A stretch of DNA of 64,000 nucleotides, taken from the NCBI RefSeq assembly GCF_900445265.1, contig NZ_UFTA01000002.1, forward strand, positions 1,178,001 through 1,242,000. Direction: 5' to 3'. Source of the DNA: Anaerococcus octavius. Lineage in GTDB: Bacteria; Bacillota; Clostridia; Tissierellales; Peptoniphilaceae. Below are positions 54,168 through 63,340 of this stretch, one piece after another. Each line of letters opens with the position of its first letter. Position 1 is the stretch's first letter. The notes below the pieces were generated by a model, which was not told the origin of the DNA, made no database searches, and worked only from the letters and a program-made list of their open reading frames with translations. The position numbers were made by a program, and so were the translations under genes.

Positions 54168-55337
54168 TTGAAAAAGGATTTAAAAATTAAAATAGCAATA
54201 CTAAGCATTGCACTTTATGTGGCAAGCAATAGTGTTGTTTCTGGTACCCTTGTTTTTATGCAAAGAGATTTTGGTATTTCTATTACAAATGCAGAATCTT
54301 TAATTACCCTATCTTCTATAGCAACAATAATAACAATTTTCTTAAGTGAAAAAATCACTCAAAAAATAGGTATGAAAAAATGCGTAATGATTGGCTTATT
54401 TCTAGTAGGTCTAAGTTCGATTTTACCAATTATTTCTACTAGTTATCCATCGGTTTTTATAAGCCGTTTAATAATGGGTGCAGGTGTAGGATTATTTAAT
54501 GGTCATAGTGCAAACTATATAAATGTTTTTTATAAGGATGAAGAAGCTTATAGATTACACGGCATAAGAAATTCTACAGAATTTATAAGTCAAATGATAT
54601 TTTTATTTATTGCTGGATTACTAATAAAAATCCACTGGAAATATGCCTTTTTAGTTTACTTTTTCGCATTTTTTATAATGTCTTACTTTAATAAAATCAT
54701 ACCTGAAGTTGCTACAAAAGATGCAGTTGATATTGGTAAATTTAAGATAAATAAGCAAATATTATTTTATGCAATTTTTGCCGCTTTAATGATTATGAAT
54801 GTAACTGCACTTAGCGTACGTTTTCCAACTGTTGCTACAAATCAAAAAGGAATTGGTGTAGACGCCAATTTATATATGATTATCCTTCCTATGTCTGGAA
54901 TGATCTTTGGATTCTTGTTTGGAATTATAAATCGCATTTTAAGAGAAAAAACTATTCTTTTAGGTCTTGGTATTTATATAATAGTAAATATAGTTTTAGC
55001 TATTTTGGGTAATGATATGTATATATTTTTACTTTGCATGGTATTTATTGCATTTTCTCAATCTCTTTGCATACCATACTTATTTGCTGAAGTTTCTAGA
55101 TTTGTAAAGGGATCTCATGGAAGAATTGCTAATAATCTAATTTTTATAGGTTGCAATGTTGGTGGATTTATAGCACCTTTTTTCCTAAAATTAGTAAATA
55201 ATATTCTAGAAACTACATCTCTTACCCTTGCTTTTACTGCTTTTAGTTTTATATATGCTATAATGTTCATTTTAAATGTATATGAAAATAAAAAAAATAA
55301 GATTAGAAAAATAGAGCAGAATCTCTGCTCTTTTTAA
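54168..55337 (+). CDS. MFS transporter
   Basis: 389 aa with 12 predicted membrane helices; the first loop has the MFS motif-A-like SEKITQKIGMKKCVMIG. Starts with TTG at 54168 after an AAAGGAA site; no better ATG nearby. Drug or metabolite efflux is possible; substrate unknown. Its last codons form the terminator stem shared with the convergent glutaminase gene, which it overlaps by 4 bases. Confidence 0.85.
   Translation: MKKDLKIKIAILSIALYVASNSVVSGTLVFMQRDFGISITNAESLITLSSIATIITIFLSEKITQKIGMKKCVMIGLFLVGLSSILPIISTSYPSVFISRLIMGAGVGLFNGHSANYINVFYKDEEAYRLHGIRNSTEFISQMIFLFIAGLLIKIHWKYAFLVYFFAFFIMSYFNKIIPEVATKDAVDIGKFKINKQILFYAIFAALMIMNVTALSVRFPTVATNQKGIGVDANLYMIILPMSGMIFGFLFGIINRILREKTILLGLGIYIIVNIVLAILGNDMYIFLLCMVFIAFSQSLCIPYLFAEVSRFVKGSHGRIANNLIFIGCNVGGFIAPFFLKLVNNILETTSLTLAFTAFSFIYAIMFILNVYENKKNKIRKIEQNLCSF
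55311..55337. terminator. Bidirectional terminator inside the MFS/glsA overlap
   Basis: Stem AGAGCAGA/TCTGCTCT (55313-55320 with 55324-55331), 3-base loop, T-run on both strands; embedded in the 3' end of the MFS coding sequence. Confidence 0.85.
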
Positions 55338-56266
55338 TGAATAAAAATAGATAAATCTAATTCTTGGCCAAGCATATTAAATATTTCCTTGCCACGTACA
55401 CTATTTCCTGTTTCATCAAGTCTTGGCGAATATACTCCTATGCCACAAACTCCTGGAACCACTCCTAAGATACCTCCAGAAACTCCAGATTTTGACGGAA
55501 TACCTACATTCATCAAATATCTACCAGATTTTTCATACATACCACATGTTGCCATCTGACTTAAGACAATTTGCACTTCAGATTTTGATAATAGATTGTA
55601 GTGGCTATCTATTTCAAAACCTTTATTGGCAAGTACTGCACCCATTCTTGACAAACCAACTACATTTGTGGATATAGAGCATGCTCTAATATATAAGTCT
55701 AAAACCATTTCTGGATCATCATCAAATATTTCCTTGCTCTTTAAATAATAAGCTATAGCTTTATTTCTATCAGTAGTCTCCATTTCTGAAGAATATACCT
55801 CTTCCATCAAATAAGCTTTTTCATGTTTAGATAATTTTTTATAGTAATCTAGGATCCTATCAAATTTATCATCAACACTATTTCCTAAAATCATAGATGC
55901 TGTAGTAATTGCTCCTGCATTTATAAATGGATTGGATGCCTTATCTGTTATTGGAACTAAGGAATTAAATTCATATTTAGTTGGCTCACTGCCTACCTTG
56001 TTATAGACAGCTTCCGGGTCATTATCATGCAAAGCCATTATTAAAAGCAAAACTTTACATATTGATTGTATTGAAAAATCATAGTCATAATTGCCATAAT
56101 TAAAAGATTCACCAGTGACAGATGTAATGCTTAGTGCAAAATTATCCGGATTGACATTTGCAAGTTCTGGTATATAGCTAGCAACTTTTCCTTCCCCTAT
56201 GCAAGATTCACTTGTTCTTATAACACTTTTTATTCTTTGATCAATAAAATCTCTTTTGTATAACAT
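55334..56266 (-). CDS. glsA: Glutaminase (GlsA type)
   Basis: 310 aa from the ATG at 56264-56266 with an AGAGGTG site; the frame opens six codons earlier. Serine-dependent beta-lactamase-like fold: SIQSICK (SxxK, ~60), INAGAI, and KSGVSGGI near the end. Converts glutamine to glutamate and ammonia; ammonia could feed AsnA. Length fits the family. Confidence 0.93.
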   Translation of the reverse strand: MLYKRDFIDQRIKSVIRTSESCIGEGKVASYIPELANVNPDNFALSITSVTGESFNYGNYDYDFSIQSICKVLLLIMALHDNDPEAVYNKVGSEPTKYEFNSLVPITDKASNPFINAGAITTASMILGNSVDDKFDRILDYYKKLSKHEKAYLMEEVYSSEMETTDRNKAIAYYLKSKEIFDDDPEMVLDLYIRACSISTNVVGLSRMGAVLANKGFEIDSHYNLLSKSEVQIVLSQMATCGMYEKSGRYLMNVGIPSKSGVSGGILGVVPGVCGIGVYSPRLDETGNSVRGKEIFNMLGQELDLSIFIH

Positions 56267-56365
56267 ATAAACACCTCTTAACATCTATACCCTATTTTTT
56301 AATTAAAAAATTTTTATAAAATTTAATAAATAGTAAATATTCTTAAATTCAACATGCTTTTAAAA

Positions 56366-56394
56366 TTGACTTTTTAGCTATTTTCTTTTAAAAT
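56366..56394 (+). promoter_or_regulatory. Promoter of the NlpC/P60 gene
   Basis: TTGACT (56366-56371), 17-base spacer, TAAAAT (56389-56394), 31 bases before the GTG start. Confidence 0.65.
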
Positions 56395-56425
56395 TATACT
56401 ATAGTACTTTAATAGGGAGATTAAT

Positions 56426-57697
56426 GTGGCAAAAAGATTTCAAAAAGCCTTTATTACTTCATTATTAATTTCTCATCTTTTTATAAATCCAGTAAATTCT
56501 TATGCTGACTCTATAATTTTAAACAAAAATACTACAGATGGAGTAAATGTCAGAGTAAAAGAAGATGTAAATAGTGACATCCTTGGTGGCATTGAAGATT
56601 TTACACCCTATGAAATAAAAAGTGAAAGTAAAGATTGGTATGAAATAGAATTCGAAGGCAAAAAAGGCTACGTAGCTAAAAGATGGTTTTATAAATTAAA
56701 CCATACTAGCTTACTTGCCGAAAGTAACTTAAAAGAAAAACCAGATAGTGATTCTAAAAATATTACCGATAACAAATTACAAGAAAAAACTAAGCTTACA
56801 ATTCTAGGGTTTGAGCCAGATAGTGATTTTGTAAAAGTTTCCTATAATGAAGATTTTAAAGACAACAAAAAATTAAATACCATAGATTTAGAAAAACTTG
56901 AAAATAACAATTTACTTTATGACTTGGCAGATGAAAATTCGTCTTCTAAAGTTAAAACAGTCACTCTAGAAGATGATCAAAAACAAAGCCCAAGTGTCGT
57001 TACCCTTCACGAAGCACCAGATACTGTAGCCTTGGACCAAAATAGGCAATCAGATAAGGATGTAGAAAAGGAAAGCGAAAATAATGGCATCAAAGAAGGT
57101 TATGTAAAACTTGAAGACCTTGCTATATCAAAAAAAGATAAAAAGGATCTAGAAAATTTTACCAAGTTTTATAATGATATGAATAACTACATAAAAGAAC
57201 AATTAGAAAAAGAAGAAGCTGCAAAAAATGCAGTTCGCGAGATTACAGAAATATCTTATATAACTACAACTCAAACAACTAATCAGGCTATAACTAGTAA
57301 AGAAAATTCAGATACAGTTATGCTTCCTGTTACAGGTTCACAAACTGGTAGCGAACTTTATAAATGGGCTACTCAGTATTTAGGTAATCCATATGTTTGG
57401 GGCGGTATAGATCCAGTTCACGGTATAGATTGCTCAGGATTTACCATGCAAGCCTACCGTCAAATAGGAATTAACCTTCCACACTTTGCTCAAAGCCAAC
57501 AAAGGTATGGAGTAGAAGTGCCTTTGGGCCAAGAAAGAGCTGGAGATTTAGTATTCTTTGGAACAAGCTTAAATAATATCACCCATGTAGGAATGGCTGA
57601 TGGCAATGGAAATATGATACATGCATCTAGTCCACGCACAGGTATCATTATAGGACCGATTAGAAATCCTATATCAATTAAAAGAATTGTACAATAA
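56426..57697 (+). CDS. Secreted NlpC/P60 peptidoglycan hydrolase with SH3-like domains
   Basis: 423 aa beginning with GTG after GGGAG. Signal peptide (~1-28, cleavage after NSYA), an SH3b domain (~35-90), a second SH3-like stretch (~100-160), an acidic linker with a short helical Glu/Lys segment, and a C-terminal NlpC/P60 domain: Cys in IDCSGFTMQAY, His in ITHVGMADG, third residue in MIHASS. Cuts gamma-D-Glu-meso-DAP-type bonds in wall peptides. The IS1182 element begins at the very next base after the stop TAA. Confidence 0.92.
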   Translation: MAKRFQKAFITSLLISHLFINPVNSYADSIILNKNTTDGVNVRVKEDVNSDILGGIEDFTPYEIKSESKDWYEIEFEGKKGYVAKRWFYKLNHTSLLAESNLKEKPDSDSKNITDNKLQEKTKLTILGFEPDSDFVKVSYNEDFKDNKKLNTIDLEKLENNNLLYDLADENSSSKVKTVTLEDDQKQSPSVVTLHEAPDTVALDQNRQSDKDVEKESENNGIKEGYVKLEDLAISKKDKKDLENFTKFYNDMNNYIKEQLEKEEAAKNAVREITEISYITTTQTTNQAITSKENSDTVMLPVTGSQTGSELYKWATQYLGNPYVWGGIDPVHGIDCSGFTMQAYRQIGINLPHFAQSQQRYGVEVPLGQERAGDLVFFGTSLNNITHVGMADGNGNMIHASSPRTGIIIGPIRNPISIKRIVQ

Positions 57698-57724
57698 GGG
57701 GCTGTTGCAAAAGTCCTAATATAG

Positions 57725-57759
57725 AAAAAAGACGAGGAAACTGAAATCCTCGTCTTTTT
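57725..57759 (+). terminator. Terminator-like hairpin inside the IS left end
   Basis: Stem AAAAAGACGAGG/CCTCGTCTTTTT (57726-57737 with 57748-57759). It shields the transposase from readthrough and also ends the upstream NlpC/P60 transcript. Confidence 0.88.
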
Positions 57760-57775
57760 CTGATACAATGTATTT

Positions 57776-59332
57776 ATGAAAACCGTTAAAAATACATCAT
57801 CATTAACTAATTTTACGCTAGTTAATGATACTATTCAATTAAAAATGAATTTTGACACTGAAATATATGTCAAAGATGATGTTAAGTTAAGGCTTGTAAA
57901 AAATATAATCGAAAGGATGGATTTATCTGAAATAAAAAAAGTCTACTCATCATTAGGAAGAAAACCTACAGTAAACCCAGTAACAATGCTACAAATAATA
58001 ATATTTTGCTACTCAGAAGGAATATTCTCATCAAGAAATATAGAAAAATCATGCAAATATGATTTGAGGATAAAATACCTTTTAGATGGAGAAAATCCAC
58101 CAGATCATAGTACAATAAACAGATTTAGACAAAAAATCGTAGAACTAGCACCAAACTTGTTAAACCAAATGATTCAAATACTAATAGAAGAAAATCAAAT
58201 AGACTTATCAAGCATCTACATAGATGGAACAAAAATAGAAGCCTACGCCAATAGATATAGTTTCGTGTGGCGAGGAAGCATTGAAAAATGGCAAAAGAAA
58301 CTAAGAGTAAAAATAATAAAGCACTTTAATTTAAATAGAGAACTAACACCATCACAGGTATTAGCAGTAGTAAGAATAGCATTCAATCAGATAAGTACAG
58401 AATGTACAGAAAATAAAATAAACTTTGTACATGGACAAGGAAAAAGAAAACACCAACTCCAACGAGACTATGAAAAGCTCAAAGATTGGAAGAACAAACT
58501 AGAAAGCTATCAAAAACATATAGAAATAATGGGAGAGCACAGAAACTCCTACTCAAAAACAGACCATGATGCAACCTTCATGAGAATGAAAGAAGACCAC
58601 ATGAGAAATGGTCAATTAAAACCAGCCTACAACATTCAGCTAGCAAGTTCCTCAGGCTTCATCATAGGAGAAAATGTATCCCACCATCCATCCGATATGT
58701 ACACCTTAAAACCATTTCTAAATAAATTACTCAAAAACCACCCCGACAAACTAAACAAGATAGTAGCAGATTCAGGATATGAAAGCGAAGAAAATTATGT
58801 TTTTCTTGCAGAAAACAAGCTCTTATCATACATAAAACCATCCAACTACGAACAATTAAAAACTAGAAAGTATAAAAAAGAAGAATTCAGAAATAGTCTA
58901 AGATATGATAAAACATCAGACAAATACATATCAAAAGAAGGCAAAGAATTCATAAGGTGCACTGATAGATACAGAAAAAGAAAAAGCGGATACACAACAA
59001 CCAGCAAAGTATACAGATGCTTTAACTGGAACAAAGATGGTCAGAAGACCAAAGGAATCTACATAGCAGAAATCTTTCAAAAATATAGGAAAGAATCCTT
59101 AGAAAATATAAGCTCAGACCAAGGAATAGAAGAAAGAATAAATAGATCAATCCAAGCCGAAGGAGCATTTTCCAAAATAAAATCAGGACTAAAATACAAC
59201 AGATTCCACCATAGAGGAAAATCAAATATAATAAGTGAAATATGCCTCTTATCAATGGCACTAAACCTAAATAAACTGGCATCCAAAATAGAAAACAAGA
59301 ATTTAGAACTCATAAAATACAAAGCTGCTTAA
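57776..59332 (+). CDS. IS1182-family DDE transposase
   Basis: 518 aa, uninterrupted. N-terminal DUF772-like region (LGRKPTVNPVTMLQIIIFC; NPPDHSTINRFRQK), first Asp in SIYIDGTKIEA (~150), second Asp in IVADSGYESEENY (~335), Glu in QAEGAFSKIKSG (~463). Catalyses IS movement. A TACAAT box ends only 6 bases before the ATG, so the message may be leaderless and poorly translated. All catalytic residues are kept; probably active. Confidence 0.95.
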   Translation: MKTVKNTSSLTNFTLVNDTIQLKMNFDTEIYVKDDVKLRLVKNIIERMDLSEIKKVYSSLGRKPTVNPVTMLQIIIFCYSEGIFSSRNIEKSCKYDLRIKYLLDGENPPDHSTINRFRQKIVELAPNLLNQMIQILIEENQIDLSSIYIDGTKIEAYANRYSFVWRGSIEKWQKKLRVKIIKHFNLNRELTPSQVLAVVRIAFNQISTECTENKINFVHGQGKRKHQLQRDYEKLKDWKNKLESYQKHIEIMGEHRNSYSKTDHDATFMRMKEDHMRNGQLKPAYNIQLASSSGFIIGENVSHHPSDMYTLKPFLNKLLKNHPDKLNKIVADSGYESEENYVFLAENKLLSYIKPSNYEQLKTRKYKKEEFRNSLRYDKTSDKYISKEGKEFIRCTDRYRKRKSGYTTTSKVYRCFNWNKDGQKTKGIYIAEIFQKYRKESLENISSDQGIEERINRSIQAEGAFSKIKSGLKYNRFHHRGKSNIISEICLLSMALNLNKLASKIENKNLELIKYKAA

Positions 59333-59468
59333 GAAAAAAAATATTAAAAATCTTAGCTGTATTAATTGAGCCTATTTTTATGAAAAATGTGGATAAATTC
59401 ATTTTCATATTAAAGAAAGATACAGAATTTAATGGCTTGATACCAATATACACGAAAAAAGGTAATGA

Positions 59469-59492
59469 GCAGAATAGATTTACCTATTCTGC
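59469..59492. repeat. Perfect inverted repeat at the IS right end
   Basis: GCAGAATAG/CTATTCTGC (59469-59477 with 59484-59492), 6-base spacer, ending inside the right terminal repeat. May be a transposase-binding or terminator structure. Confidence 0.7.
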
Positions 59493-59508
59493 AACACCAC
59501 CTTTTAAT

Positions 59509-60492
59509 TTAATTATTGTCATTACTGTCATTAGATGAACCAAATATTCTTATAAATGAATTTCCTATTTGCCTAAAGAAATTTAATAATGAATCTAATA
59601 ATCCACTATCTTGAGCTTCTTTTGCTATACTATCGATAGAATCTTTGTTGTCATTATAAAACTTGCCAGCATTATTTGCTAGTTCATTGCCAAATTTCAT
59701 AAGATTTTCTCTTACTTCTTCACTATCGATTGCAGATGAATTTTGATATTTATCAAAGTAGTTAATCAAAATATTTATATTATTATCACTTAATATATTT
59801 TCAAGATTGACATCTTTTAGAGCGTCTTGAATATATATATTTATTTGATTTGCATCTGCAGCTTCACCAGTTTCTTCTTTGTGGTCAGCAAGTTTTTGTT
59901 TTACTTCTATAACAACCTTGTCTAAATCTGATGGGTCAAAATCGGAATTATTTTTGTTTTCTTCTGCAATTTCATTTACAGTCTCAAGCTCATCTTGGGC
60001 AACTTTTGCACGATTTGGATCTACATTTTCACCGCTTAATTCCATAGCTACATATACACCAACTAAGGCAGATTCACCTGTTACAGGTTTTGGACTAGCA
60101 ACATATATATCAGCATCACTAATGCCTGCTGTAATTGCTGCATTGGTGTATTGACCTTGAGTAATAGATGTAATATTTGCTGGAGTTACAATATTTACCT
60201 TAATACCAGAATTTTCTGGCAATTTCTTAATATATACTGATGATATCATATTACTATCATCAGTATAATATCCTAAGTATTTTTGTAAGTCACTACCTGA
60301 GGCTTTTGTATAGTTTAAATTTTCGTCATTTTTGCCTACACCAAAAGTTTCATTCATTTGGTTTATTTGTTCTTCGCTTAATGCGGCACCATAAACAACA
60401 TCATTTTTGTTAGGATCAGCACTTTTTGCAAAGGCCACCGATGGTAGCAAAATACTAAAAGCACACAATAGTACTAAAAGTCTTTTTTTCAT
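59509..60492 (-). CDS. Secreted DUF1002-domain protein
   Basis: 327 aa. Signal peptide (~1-22, cleavage at VAFA-K). DUF1002 body with VVYGAALSEEQINQM, ANITSITQGQYTNAAITAGI and ASPKPVTGESALVGVY. The C-terminal third is helical and Asn/Asp rich, ending SSNDSNDNN. Family function unknown; exported. Confidence 0.88.
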   Translation of the reverse strand: MKKRLLVLLCAFSILLPSVAFAKSADPNKNDVVYGAALSEEQINQMNETFGVGKNDENLNYTKASGSDLQKYLGYYTDDSNMISSVYIKKLPENSGIKVNIVTPANITSITQGQYTNAAITAGISDADIYVASPKPVTGESALVGVYVAMELSGENVDPNRAKVAQDELETVNEIAEENKNNSDFDPSDLDKVVIEVKQKLADHKEETGEAADANQINIYIQDALKDVNLENILSDNNINILINYFDKYQNSSAIDSEEVRENLMKFGNELANNAGKFYNDNKDSIDSIAKEAQDSGLLDSLLNFFRQIGNSFIRIFGSSNDSNDNN

Positions 60493-60500
60493 ATACTTAC

Positions 60501-61286
60501 CTATAAGCTTTCTATTTTTTCTAAGATTGGATTTAGTTCTTCAAGATCCACATCCTCTACTAGTCCAGCATCTATTTTACTTGCTACTTCAGGATTTATA
60601 GGTACTTTTGCTATAGTATCGATGTCATATTTGCTTGCTACTTCATCTATATGGCTATCTCCAAAAATTTTATGTTTGCTTCCGCAATCTGGGCATTGGA
60701 AATATGACATGTTTTCAACAAGTCCTATTACTTTTTTGCCCATCATTTTTGACATTTTTAGTGATTTTTCTACAACCATACCTACTAAATCTTGAGGAGT
60801 TGCAACCGCTACTATTCCATCTATTGGCAGTGATTGGAAAACTGTAAGCGGTACATCGCTTGTTCCTGGTGGCATATCAACTAGCATATAATCTATTTCG
60901 CCCCAGTCTACATCTGTATAAAATTGTTTGATAACTCCTGTTACTATTGATGATCTCCATACTACAGGATCTGTTTTATTTGGTAAAATCATATTTACAG
61001 AGATAATTTTAATACCATCACGAGTTACTCCTGGATACATGATTCCTTCTTTGGTACCTGTTACACTTTCATCAATACCAAAAGCTTGTGGAATTGATGG
61101 ACCTGTAATATCAGCATCAAAAACTGCTACTTTGTATCCTTTTTTATTTAATTTATTTGCTAGCATGCTAGTTACGGATGATTTACCAACTCCACCCTTA
61201 CCACTCATTACTGCTATAACATGACCAACTGAAGAACCTTCATTAAGATTTACTTTAAATTGGTCGAAATTTCTTTGTTTTTCCAT
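60501..61286 (-). CDS. mrp: Mrp/ApbC-type Fe-S carrier P-loop ATPase
   Basis: 261 aa from the ATG at 61284-61286 with AAAGGAGAG; the frame opens ten codons earlier. Deviant Walker A MSGKGGVGKSS (~30), LVDMPPGTSD, and the CPDC pair in YFQCPDCGSKH that binds a bridging cluster. Moves Fe-S clusters to apo-proteins; relevant to the many Fe-S proteins here. Confidence 0.93.
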   Translation of the reverse strand: MEKQRNFDQFKVNLNEGSSVGHVIAVMSGKGGVGKSSVTSMLANKLNKKGYKVAVFDADITGPSIPQAFGIDESVTGTKEGIMYPGVTRDGIKIISVNMILPNKTDPVVWRSSIVTGVIKQFYTDVDWGEIDYMLVDMPPGTSDVPLTVFQSLPIDGIVAVATPQDLVGMVVEKSLKMSKMMGKKVIGLVENMSYFQCPDCGSKHKIFGDSHIDEVASKYDIDTIAKVPINPEVASKIDAGLVEDVDLEELNPILEKIESL

Positions 61287-61303
61287 TGGACTCTCCTTTA
61301 TAA

Positions 61304-61331
61304 AAGAAAAAAGCATTATTATTTAATGCTT
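61304..61331 (-). terminator. Terminator after the PTS EIIC-like gene
   Basis: Stem AAGCATTA/TAATGCTT (61311-61318 with 61324-61331) followed on the minus strand by a T-run; sits between the EIIC gene and mrp. Confidence 0.78.
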
Positions 61332-61399
61332 CTTCCTTAATTATATCTATTTTTTATTAAATTTCCATAAATCTTGGCTAAAACAGCTTATTTTAAAGC

Positions 61400-62419
61400 T
61401 TAGAAATTTATTTTCATATCATTATCCTTTATAAGTCCTTTTTTATACATTATCTTGTAAGTAATATACGAAATTAAGGCTGGAAGTATAAAGTGTAATA
61501 ATAGAATTTGAACTAGCAAGATAGAAAAGCTCCTACTTGCCGCCATAGTATTTATAGTTGAGATTTGCCCTACTAATCCACTTGTGCCCATACCAGATCC
61601 TAGGGGTGAGTTTTCCATTTTGAAAACCAAAGTGGAGACAGGTCCTAAAATTGCACCAGCAAGAGTTGCTGGCAACCAAATCCAAGGATTTTTTATAATA
61701 TTTGGCACTTGAAACATAGACGTACCCAGTCCCTGGGCAAGTAATCCTTCAAAACCATTATCCTTATAAGAAATAACTGCAAAGCCTATCATTTGAGCAG
61801 AACAACCAACAGTAGCAGCTCCTCCTGCTATTCCTGATAAAGAAAGCATCATACAAATAGCAGCGGAAGAAATTGGTAAAGTTAGCGATACTCCGACCAA
61901 AACTGCAACAACTATTCCCATTAAAAATGGTTGCAATTCTGTAGCTTTCATAATTATATTGCCTAGCCCTGTCATAAAGGCAGCAACACCAGGTCCTATA
62001 AAATCTCCTACAAGTATTCCAACCAAAATTGTAATAGTCGGTGTGATAATTATATCAAGCTTAGTTCTTTTTGAAACAAGTTTACCAAACTCTGTTGCAA
62101 AAATTGTTGCAATATAAACACCAACTGGTCCACCAAGCTCATAGGAGCCAAGACCTACAATAGTAGATGCAAATAAAACTAGATTAGGTGCCTTTAAGGC
62201 ATAAGCAATAGATACTGCGATTGCGGCACCTGTTGCTTGGCCTACTAAAGACCATATCCTTTCAGTTAAAAAGGGAATATCAAAAGTATTGCCAATAGAA
62301 TTTAAAATTGTGCCTACCAGTAAGGATGCAAAAAGTCCAAATGCCATAGCTCCTAGGGCATCTATAAAATAAACTCTAGGTGAAAGTGTTATTCCCTGCT
62401 CTTTTAAATATTTTTTCAT
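61400..62419 (-). CDS. Stand-alone PTS EIIC-like membrane protein (PTS_EIIC_2 family)
   Basis: 339 aa with about ten membrane helices rich in Gly and Ala (MAFGLFASLLVGTIL; GSYELGGPVGVYIA; ISSAAICMMLSLSGIAGGAATVGCSAQMIG). It matches the unusual single-gene PTS_EIIC_2 family; no IIA, IIB or HPr-like gene lies nearby. Next to niaR and preceded by a palindrome overlapping its -35 box. Function unknown; sugar transport is not supported by context. Confidence 0.8.
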   Translation of the reverse strand: MKKYLKEQGITLSPRVYFIDALGAMAFGLFASLLVGTILNSIGNTFDIPFLTERIWSLVGQATGAAIAVSIAYALKAPNLVLFASTIVGLGSYELGGPVGVYIATIFATEFGKLVSKRTKLDIIITPTITILVGILVGDFIGPGVAAFMTGLGNIIMKATELQPFLMGIVVAVLVGVSLTLPISSAAICMMLSLSGIAGGAATVGCSAQMIGFAVISYKDNGFEGLLAQGLGTSMFQVPNIIKNPWIWLPATLAGAILGPVSTLVFKMENSPLGSGMGTSGLVGQISTINTMAASRSFSILLVQILLLHFILPALISYITYKIMYKKGLIKDNDMKINF

Positions 62420-62447
62420 ATACTCTCCTAATTTTTTTCTTAGCTAA

Positions 62448-62480
62448 AGTATAACATAAAAAATATTTATTGTATATACA
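62448..62480 (-). promoter_or_regulatory. Promoter and palindromic candidate operator of the EIIC-like gene
   Basis: On the minus strand TATACT (62448-62453) is 17 bases from a -35-like TATACA (62471-62476) that lies within the perfect palindrome TGTATATACA (62471-62480). A repressor bound there would block the promoter; NiaR, encoded next door, is the obvious candidate but unproven. Confidence 0.45.
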
Positions 62481-62489
62481 GTGGGAAGT

Positions 62490-62987
62490 TTATTTTAAAT
62501 ATCCTTTTTTTGCTAGAGCTTTTTTAATATTTTCAAAACTTTCCTCATTTTTAGTACTGATAGTGTGATAGTGTACATTATTTGTCAAATTCTTTAATGG
62601 TATTGATATATCCATATTTTTCACAAAATTATTTACTCCATTACGAGATTTTATATTTAAATCTTTGCGGATAACGCCATATACTGGATGATTTATAAAA
62701 ATATCTATAACTACTCCACCATTATCAACAATAGTGTTTAGTTCATCTTTTATAGCACTATCATCATGGCTTGATTCTATAATTTTAGTTAATCCATGGC
62801 TAGTATCTATTTTGTATCCTTTATTTGTTGATACTATATCAAGTCCAAAAGCTTTTAAAACTCCAATATCTTTTACAATTATTTGCCTAGATACTCCAAA
62901 TTTCTCTCCTAAAACTTCTCCAGAAATCGGATCATTACTTTCTTGCAAAAATTTTATTATTTCATTTTGCCTTTTACTTAATTTCAT
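62490..62987 (-). CDS. niaR: NAD-metabolism repressor NiaR (YrxA/NadR, HTH + 3H domain)
   Basis: 165 aa: N-terminal HTH_11 winged helix (RQNEIIKFLQESNDPISGE; VSRQIIVKDIGVLKAFG) and a C-terminal 3H domain with its three His-containing blocks (HGLTKII, INHPVYG, NVHYHTIS). Binds niacin and represses NAD synthesis or niacin uptake genes. Ends 70 bases before the EIIC-like gene. Confidence 0.9.
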   Translation of the reverse strand: MKLSKRQNEIIKFLQESNDPISGEVLGEKFGVSRQIIVKDIGVLKAFGLDIVSTNKGYKIDTSHGLTKIIESSHDDSAIKDELNTIVDNGGVVIDIFINHPVYGVIRKDLNIKSRNGVNNFVKNMDISIPLKNLTNNVHYHTISTKNEESFENIKKALAKKGYLK

Positions 62988-63022
62988 AGTTTACCTCTTT
63001 TTTTAACTATACCATCTTAGTC

Positions 63023-63051
63023 TTGACTTTTTCATCAAAATCTTGTATTAT
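63023..63051 (+). promoter_or_regulatory. Promoter of the T-box transcript
   Basis: TTGACT (63023-63028), 17-base spacer, TATTAT (63046-63051), directly before the T-box leader. Confidence 0.8.
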
Positions 63052-63060
63052 ATCTTCAAT

Positions 63061-63312
63061 AACATTGAAAAGAGGAGTAACTTTTTGGAAGAATCTAGAG
63101 AGTCCCAGCTGGTGGAAAGGGATATTTGGAAGATAAGTGAAAAAAGTCTTGGAGTTTCTTTGAGGATTATTTGATTCAAAGACGTGATTGCACGTTACAG
63201 CAACCGAGTATGATGGTACTTAGTGAGGTGTACTTTGTGAAAAGTGCATAAATTTGGGTGGTAACACGGCCTTTCGTCCCATGGATGGTGAAAGAGCACG
63301 TGTATTTTTTTG
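63061..63312 (+). ncRNA. T-box leader of an amino-acid ABC transporter operon
   Basis: Stem I with AGTAA (63076-63080), the AGAGAG-type internal loop and GGTGGAAAGGGA; T-box GGGTGGTAACACGG (63255-63268) that reads uncharged tRNA acceptor ends; then a terminator arm ACACG-GC-CTTTC / GAAAG-GC-CGTGT ending in TTTTTTT. Pairing of the stem I base puts the specifier within TCTTGGAG (63147-63154): UGG (Trp) fits the usual place before a purine, with UUG (Leu) or GGA (Gly) as alternatives. Confidence 0.92.
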
Positions 63313-63340
63313 GAATTTTTTAACCCAAGGAAGGAATATT

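Larger units (their letters stand above)
57698..59501 (+). mobile_element. IS1182-family insertion sequence, intact
   Basis: 1804 bp. Left end GGGGCTGTTGCAAAAG, right end (inverted) GGTGGTGTTGCAGAAT: 10 of 12 terminal bases agree. One intact transposase gene inside. It lies between two convergent host genes, starting directly after the NlpC/P60 stop codon and ending 7 bases before the DUF1002 stop. I see no obvious target duplication, in keeping with the variable duplications of this family. Confidence 0.9.

Noticed and set aside
59333..59468. A gene in the IS tail after the transposase
   Set aside because: Only short frames without ribosome sites; treated as the non-coding end of the IS.
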